From Aerophototrophica crusticola (GTDB taxonomy: Bacteria; Pseudomonadota; Alphaproteobacteria; Azospirillales; Azospirillaceae): DNA of 64,000 nucleotides. The translations under genes and the position numbers were made by a program. The notes below the pieces were generated by a model. That model was not told where the DNA came from and searched no databases. It was given only the letters and a program-made list of their open reading frames with translations. Every line of letters begins with the position of its first letter. Within the stretch, counting starts at the first letter, position 1. Positions 59,211-64,000 of this stretch are shown here, in pieces. The stretch spans positions 1 through 64,000 of the forward strand of contig MOEB01000013.1 in the NCBI GenBank assembly GCA_001939945.1, given 5' to 3'.

Positions 59211-62200
59211 ATGCCTCCCTCGCTCCTGCCGCTGGCCGGCCCGGTCGGGTCCGACCCCGCCAAGGCCGCCCTCGACCGACTGCACGACCATGTGGCGAAG
59301 GTGATCCTGTCCCGGCAGCACCCGGTGACCGGGCTGCTGCCGGCCAGCACGGCGGTGACGGTGCATGGCAACTACACCCACGCCTGGGTGCGGGACAATG
59401 TCTACAGCATCATCGGCCCCTGGGCCCTGGCCCTGGCCTATCGCCGCCGCGGCGATTCCGCCGCCCGGGCGCGCCTCTTGGAGCAGAGCGTGGTCAAGAC
59501 CATGCGCGGCCTGCTCCAGGCCATGATGAAGCAGGCCGCGAAGGTGGAGCGGTTCAAGCACACCCAGGACCCCCTGGACAGCCTGCACGCCATCTATTCG
59601 GCCAGCACGGGCGAGGCGGTGGCCCCCGACGACGGCTGGGGCCATCTGCAGGTGGACGCCACCTCCCTGTTCCTGCTGATGCTGGCGCAGATGACCCGGT
59701 CGGGCCTGTCGCTGGTCTATACGATGGACGAGGTGGCCTTCGTCCAGAACCTGGTCCACTACATCGGCCCGGCCTACCGCATCGCCGACTACGGCATGTG
59801 GGAGCGGGGGCGGAAGATCAATGACGGGGCGGTGGAGCTGAACGCCAGCTCCATCGGCATGGCCAAGGCCGCGCTGGAGGCGCTCCAGGGCCTGGACCTG
59901 TTCGGGGAGGACGGGGGCCGCGTCGCCGTCGTCCACGCCGTGCCGGATGAGATCGCCCGCGCCCGGGCGACGCTGGAGGCGCTGCTGCCCCGCGAGTCCG
60001 GCTCGAAGGAGGTGGACGCCGCAGTCCTGTCCGTCATCGGCTGGCCCGCCTTCGCGGTGGAGGACCCCGCCGTCCTGGCCCGCACGCGGCGGGAGATCGT
60101 GGAGAAGCTGGAAGGCCCCTGGGGCGCCAAGCGCTTCCTGCGCGATGGCCACCAGACCGCCCTGGAGGACCACAGCCGCTTGCACTATGAGGCGGGGGAG
60201 CTGGAACGCTTCCGCGGCATCGAGTCCGAATGGCCGCTGTTCTTCACCTACCAGTACGTCACCGCCCTGATGCTGTGCGACCGGGCCACGGCCACCTCCT
60301 ACCGGGCGAAGCTGGACGGGCTGCTGGTGGAGCGTTACGGCGAGGCCCTGCTGCCCGAGCTGTACCTGGTCCCGGCCGAGTTGGCGGAAGCCGAGCGTGC
60401 CGCCCCCGGCAGCCAGCCCCGCGTGCCCAACGAGAACGTGCCCCTGCTCTGGGCGCAGAGCCTGTACGTGCTGGGCCTGCTGCTGGAGGAAGGGCTGCTT
60501 TCCCCCGGCGACGTGGACCCGCTGGGCCGGCGGGACCGGGTGGGCCTGAAGCCGCCCGTGCCCCTGCGGCTGGTGGTGCTGGCGGAAGATGAGGGGGTGC
60601 GCATGGCCCTGCGCCAGCGGGGCATACAGGCCCAGACCCTGGCCCAGGCGGGCGGGGCCATCCATGTCTGCCATGCGGATGTGCTGGGCCGGGCCCTGTC
60701 GTCCCTGGGCGCCTGCCCGGCCCTGGGCCTGACCGGCCGGCCGCCGCGGCGGCTGGGCAGCCTGGTCACGGCCAACGGCTTCCGCCTGTCCGGCCAGCCT
60801 ACCGTCTTCGTCCCGTCCTTCGTGGATGAGGCGGACGGTTTCTATTTCACCCTCGACCCCTGCTTCGTGGGGGAGCGGTTGCTGGCCGAGGTGGCCTATG
60901 TCAACCGGAACTGGACCTATGGCCGCCCGCCGCTGATGGTGCTGCCGGTGACCCGCTCCATGGCCGGGGCGCCGGCCTTCGACACCCTGGCCCAGACCCT
61001 GGCGGACCTGCTGGCCGGCCGGGTGCCCGACCTGGCCGTGCGGGGCGGGGAGCTGGGGGAAAGCTTCGCCGCCACCCGGGTGGTGTCCCTGGACGGGGCC
61101 GCCCCCGGCGTGCCCATGGGCCCCGCCGCCGGTCGCGGGCCCGCCAGCCCCGGCCCGGCCGAGTTGGACCGCCTGTCCCTGGCAGAGGCCGGCGCGGAGG
61201 GCTGGGACGATGACCTCTACCGCGCCGCGGCGCAGGTGGGCCGCTGGGACCTGGTGCGCCGCGCCGCCGCCCGGCTGGGCCGCCATGACGAGCGGTTGCA
61301 GGACGCGGTGAAGGAACTGGTGGTGCGGCAGAAGCGGGTGCTGCTCGGCCCGCCCGGCGACCCCAGCCTGGCCATCGACCGGCCCATGGACAACGCCGCC
61401 ATCACCGCCCGCCTGTCCGCCGCGGCCGGCGGTGACCCGGCCCTCGCCATGCTGCATGAGGAGGTGCTGCTGTTCTGCGGCACCCTGGTGAAGGGCAGCC
61501 CCGACCTGTTCGCCCATGTGCTGACCGTGCGGCCGGTGGATCTGGCCGGCCTGCTGGTGCGCGGCCTGATGCGGGAACGGGGGCTGGACCTCGCCGCCGC
61601 CCGACTGCGGCTGGAGCAGGAAAGCCCCCATGCCGTGCTGACCCGCCTGCGCCGGCTGGTCAGCGCCTGCCCCGGCATGACGGGGGAGTTCTGCCTGCCC
61701 GTCCTGTCCCGCAGCATCCTGTCGGACCCGGCGGACGCCCCGCCCGGCTTCGGCCTGGACGCCCAGGACGGCGCCTGGGCCGCCCACGCGCTGGCCACGG
61801 GCGGTGACTGGTGGGCTTGGCGCGACGTGACCGGCACCCTGTTGCCGGTACCGGAAGCCTTCTTCGCCCGGGTCTGGGACGTGCTGGAACATTGCGAGGC
61901 CCTGGCCCTGGCCGACCCGGGCAATCCCGCCCACCGGCTGGACAGCACCCTGCTGCGCGCCGACCGCACCCCGGCGGAACGGGACTTCGCCCGCGAGGTG
62001 GAATCCCGCCTGGACCGCATCGGCAGCCCGGAATACCGGCAGTTGACGGTAGAGGCCCTGTGGGCCGTGTCGGAACTGCTCCGCGCCCGGCCCGACCTGG
62101 CCGTGGCCGGCACGCTCGCCACCGACGACCTGCTGGCGGCGGCCGTGCGCCGCCACTGGCAGGCCCTGGCCCCGGATGGATCGGACCTGCCGGCAGAGGC

Positions 62201-62306
62201 CTGGCAGCGCTTCTACGCCCTGTCCCCGGCCCGTGTGGCCGAACACGTGGCCGCCGCCTTCCTGTCCCGCGCCGCCGCGATGCCCAGGGTGGGGCGGGCG
62301 GCGTAA
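59211..62306 (+). CDS. GH15-like protein similar to phosphorylase kinase alpha/beta subunits
   Basis: 1031 residues from ATG 59211. The (alpha/alpha)6 N-terminal domain carries HAWVRDNVYSIIGPW (57-71), LLEQSVVKTMRGLLQAMMKQ, TQDPLDSLHAIYSA, WGHLQVDATSLFLLMLAQMT (143-162), ADYGMWERG (192-200) and NDGAVELNASSIGMAKAALE. Each block closely matches eukaryotic phosphorylase b kinase regulatory subunits, whose N-terminus is a GH15 glucoamylase fold. The C-terminal 500 residues also follow that layout. Whether it binds or cuts glucans is unknown. Near malQ and DUF4032. Confidence 0.9.
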   Translation: MPPSLLPLAGPVGSDPAKAALDRLHDHVAKVILSRQHPVTGLLPASTAVTVHGNYTHAWVRDNVYSIIGPWALALAYRRRGDSAARARLLEQSVVKTMRGLLQAMMKQAAKVERFKHTQDPLDSLHAIYSASTGEAVAPDDGWGHLQVDATSLFLLMLAQMTRSGLSLVYTMDEVAFVQNLVHYIGPAYRIADYGMWERGRKINDGAVELNASSIGMAKAALEALQGLDLFGEDGGRVAVVHAVPDEIARARATLEALLPRESGSKEVDAAVLSVIGWPAFAVEDPAVLARTRREIVEKLEGPWGAKRFLRDGHQTALEDHSRLHYEAGELERFRGIESEWPLFFTYQYVTALMLCDRATATSYRAKLDGLLVERYGEALLPELYLVPAELAEAERAAPGSQPRVPNENVPLLWAQSLYVLGLLLEEGLLSPGDVDPLGRRDRVGLKPPVPLRLVVLAEDEGVRMALRQRGIQAQTLAQAGGAIHVCHADVLGRALSSLGACPALGLTGRPPRRLGSLVTANGFRLSGQPTVFVPSFVDEADGFYFTLDPCFVGERLLAEVAYVNRNWTYGRPPLMVLPVTRSMAGAPAFDTLAQTLADLLAGRVPDLAVRGGELGESFAATRVVSLDGAAPGVPMGPAAGRGPASPGPAELDRLSLAEAGAEGWDDDLYRAAAQVGRWDLVRRAAARLGRHDERLQDAVKELVVRQKRVLLGPPGDPSLAIDRPMDNAAITARLSAAAGGDPALAMLHEEVLLFCGTLVKGSPDLFAHVLTVRPVDLAGLLVRGLMRERGLDLAAARLRLEQESPHAVLTRLRRLVSACPGMTGEFCLPVLSRSILSDPADAPPGFGLDAQDGAWAAHALATGGDWWAWRDVTGTLLPVPEAFFARVWDVLEHCEALALADPGNPAHRLDSTLLRADRTPAERDFAREVESRLDRIGSPEYRQLTVEALWAVSELLRARPDLAVAGTLATDDLLAAAVRRHWQALAPDGSDLPAEAWQRFYALSPARVAEHVAAAFLSRAAAMPRVGRAA

Positions 62307-62345
62307 GGGGGCGTCGCTCAGTCCTTCAATTTAGGGGAAATGTGC

Positions 62346-62366
62346 TTCCCCCGCGAAGGCGGGGGA
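62346..62366. repeat. Single-arm palindrome TTCCCCCGCGAAGGCGGGGG
   Basis: One copy of the core palindrome that is paired at 7605 and 44557, between two convergent genes. It may serve as a terminator. Confidence 0.75.
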
Positions 62367-62413
62367 GGCATCCACCTTTTAATCACCGGAAAAGCCGCGG
62401 GAAGAGGACGCCC

Positions 62414-62773
62414 TCACCACTTCCGCTCGGTCTTCAGCCCGCCCGTGTTCAGGGCGTCCAGGATGCCGCCGCCGCTGGGCTTGCCGGCCGGGCGGGACAG
62501 GCGGGGGTTGGTGCGGCGGTTGGCCCGCTCCATCACCTTGATGGCCGTCTCGGTGGCGTCGGTGTGGATGCGCCGGCGCACGTCCGGCTCCAGGGACTCG
62601 AAGGCCTGCTGGGCGAAGGTCAGGGCGGACTCGGACTTGGTCTCCACCACCTGCCGCAGGGCGTTGGCCGCCATCAGGCATTCCAGCCGCTCCGGCCCGG
62701 TGATGTCGTCCAGCACGTTCGCCAGGATACCGATCGCCTCCAGCATCTTGGGATCGTTCAACTGCAGGGACAT
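62414..62773 (-). CDS. Conserved hypothetical protein, 119 residues
   Basis: MSLQLNDPKMLEAIGILANV and VLDDITGPERLECLMAANAL are helical; the tail RTNPRLSRPAGKPSGGGILD is basic and flexible. No membrane segment. Start at 62773 is chosen over 62839. The family is not recognised. It is divergent from the helicase gene. Confidence 0.8.
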   Translation of the reverse strand: MSLQLNDPKMLEAIGILANVLDDITGPERLECLMAANALRQVVETKSESALTFAQQAFESLEPDVRRRIHTDATETAIKVMERANRRTNPRLSRPAGKPSGGGILDALNTGGLKTERKW

Positions 62774-62861
62774 CACGACAGACCTCCGGACCTCGATAAC
62801 CCCATCTTTCCACCCCTTGCGCCGGACCGCAACGCCCACGCAAGCGATAGGGACCAGTTAA

Positions 62862-62943
62862 CCCAGCGGCACGGGGCATAGCTCCATGCCGCTGGGGGCC
62901 GGTGATCGGCCGCGATCACCGGCCACGGACATAAGGCCATGTC
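62862..62943. repeat. Three consecutive hairpins upstream of the helicase gene
   Basis: CCCAGCGGCA/TGCCGCTGGG, then GGCCGGTGATC/GATCACCGGCC, then GACAT/ATGTC, within 82 bp. A TCAGGCGCTCCCC string, part of the modular repeat family, follows at about 62962. Confidence 0.65.
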
Positions 62944-62993
62944 GCCCGCGAGGGGAAGACTCAGGCGCTCCCCGTGCTATATATGTTCTCACC

Positions 62994-64000
62994 ATGACCG
63001 ACCTGTTCTCCCCCCCGCCCGCCGGCCCCGGCGGCAAAGGCCCCGCCCCGGCGTACCCCGCCCCGGCCCACCTGCCCTACCTGCAGGGCCTGAACCCCAT
63101 GCAGCGCGCGGCGGTGGAGGCGCTGGACGGCCCCGTCCTGGTGCTGGCGGGGGCCGGCACCGGCAAGACCCGGGTGCTGACCACCCGGCTGGCCCATTTG
63201 CTGCTGACCCGCCGGGCCAACCCCTGGCAGGTGCTCACCGTCACCTTCACCAACAAGGCCGCGCGGGAGATGCGCGACCGGGTGGACAATTTGCTAGGCG
63301 GCCAGTCGGAGGGCTGGTGGATGGGCACCTTCCACGCCCTCGCCGCCCGCATCCTGCGCCGCCATGCGGAGCTGGTGGGCCTGAAGCCCAACTTCACCAT
63401 CCTGGACACGGACGACCAGATCCGCCTGCTGAAGCAGATCCTGGAGGCGGAGAACATCGATTCGAAGAAGTGGCCCGCCCGGGTCATCCTGAACGCCATC
63501 GAGCGCTGGAAGGACCGCGCCCTGACGCCTGACCGGCTGAAGCGGGAGGACACGGGCGACGTGGCCAACGGCAAGCTGCTGGACATCTACCGCCAGTACC
63601 AGGACCGCCTGCGCACCCTGAACGCCTGCGACTTCGGCGACCTGCTGCTGCACAACATCACCCTGTTCCAGACCCACGACGACGTGCTGAAGGAGTACCA
63701 GAACCGCTTCCGCTACATCCTGGTGGACGAGTACCAGGACACCAACGTGGGGCAGTATCTGTGGCTCCGCCTTCTGGCCCAAGCGCACAAGAACATCTGC
63801 TGCGTGGGCGACGACGACCAGTGCGTCGCCGCCGGGACCCCGGTCACCCTGGCAGATGGTTCCACCCGGCCGGTGGAGCAGGTGCGGGAGGGGGACTTGG
63901 TCCTTTCCGCCCAGGGCGGCGGCCGGTTCGGGCCGTCCCGCGTGCTGCGGGTCCACGCCAAGCGGCATGATGGCCCCCTGGTGCGGGTGACGCTGGAGGA
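62994..64000 (+). CDS. UvrD/PcrA/Rep-type DNA helicase, N-terminal part, interrupted by an intein (runs off right edge)
   Basis: The visible 335 residues start MTDLFSPPPAGPGGKGPAPA. Motif Q/N region LNPMQRAAVEAL, Walker A GAGTGKT (53-59), motif Ia TVTFTNKAAREMRDR, FHALAARILRRHAE, and motif II DEYQDTN (245-251) are clear. Motif III begins ICCVGDDDQ at 268-276 but then, instead of SIYxxRGA, continues as an intein from Cys277. The helicase unwinds DNA in excision and mismatch repair. The C-extein is outside the window. Confidence 0.93.
   Translation, partial: MTDLFSPPPAGPGGKGPAPAYPAPAHLPYLQGLNPMQRAAVEALDGPVLVLAGAGTGKTRVLTTRLAHLLLTRRANPWQVLTVTFTNKAAREMRDRVDNLLGGQSEGWWMGTFHALAARILRRHAELVGLKPNFTILDTDDQIRLLKQILEAENIDSKKWPARVILNAIERWKDRALTPDRLKREDTGDVANGKLLDIYRQYQDRLRTLNACDFGDLLLHNITLFQTHDDVLKEYQNRFRYILVDEYQDTNVGQYLWLRLLAQAHKNICCVGDDDQCVAAGTPVTLADGSTRPVEQVREGDLVLSAQGGGRFGPSRVLRVHAKRHDGPLVRVTLE
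63822..64000 (+). other. Intein N-terminal splicing segment in the helicase
   Basis: From Cys277 the protein reads CVAAGTPVTLADGSTRPVEQ then VREGDLVLSAQ. Cys1, G-x-x-V/I, the ADGS-xxPVEQV-x-x-GD-xV segment are Hint-domain block A. The following VRVTLEE is like the start of block B, whose TxxH is just outside. The insertion point is VGDDDQ|S, the nucleotide-contacting motif III, a typical intein site. Splicing would need the C-terminal HN and +1 Ser beyond the window. Confidence 0.85.

Noticed and set aside
59070-62246. A 1058-codon minus-strand open frame opposite the PhK-alpha-like gene
   Set aside because: The plus-strand protein has clear family motifs throughout; the minus-strand translation is Gln/His/Gly-rich noise.

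Overview
The window is GC-rich chromosomal DNA (about 70 % G+C by eye) from an alphaproteobacterium, most likely an Azospirillum/Niveispirillum-like member of the Rhodospirillales. The evidence is gene content and order: a type-4-like uracil-DNA glycosylase divergent from ETF-ubiquinone oxidoreductase, argJ-GNAT-mutT, carA/yqeY/dnaG/rpoD, mdh and sucCD near zapE, and a chemoreceptor ending in a PilZ domain as in Azospirillum Tlp1. No phage, plasmid, complete IS element, rRNA operon or CRISPR array was found. The genus is an inference.

Layout. 0-10 kb: UDG start, ETF-QO, a secreted TPR protein, ispE, a pentapeptide-repeat protein, and argJ-GNAT-mutT. 9-20 kb: small membrane proteins, nnrU with a truncated haemoglobin, a 195-bp inverted-repeat element, an SDR/TetR divergon with two palindromic operators, prolyl iminopeptidase, a HicAB module and a two-subunit sodium:solute symporter. 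20-26 kb: tRNA-Ile2(CAU), a rifampin ADP-ribosyltransferase (arr), leuD-leuB and zapE. 26-35 kb: an accessory-looking block with a TPR-PRMT-like methyltransferase, a solute-binding protein, tctBAC, and VOC and DUF2336 proteins. 35-46 kb: mdh, sucCD, MOSC, a K+/H+ antiporter, an enoyl-CoA hydratase, a DUF3618 protein with an internal duplication, and carA. 46-53 kb: the yqeY-dnaG-rpoD macromolecular synthesis region, with a BrnT/XRE module beside a GNAT gene stump, then a CcdAB-like module and a Uma2 nuclease. 53-64 kb: an MCP-PilZ receptor, a kinase-like DUF4032 protein, malQ, a large protein resembling eukaryotic phosphorylase kinase alpha/beta subunits, and a UvrD/PcrA helicase that turns into an intein at motif III and runs off the right edge.

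How the genes work together. mdh and sucCD are TCA-cycle genes; ETF-QO feeds electrons from acyl-CoA oxidation into ubiquinone; dnaG and rpoD start replication and transcription. The most interesting group is at 55.8-62.3 kb. A protein-kinase-fold DUF4032 protein, a 4-alpha-glucanotransferase and a phosphorylase-kinase-alpha-like GH15 protein sit together, which suggests regulated glycogen metabolism. The second highlight is the intein in the helicase active site. Dispersed palindromic repeats of at least three families lie between genes, and one copy supplies the stop codons of both convergent neighbours.
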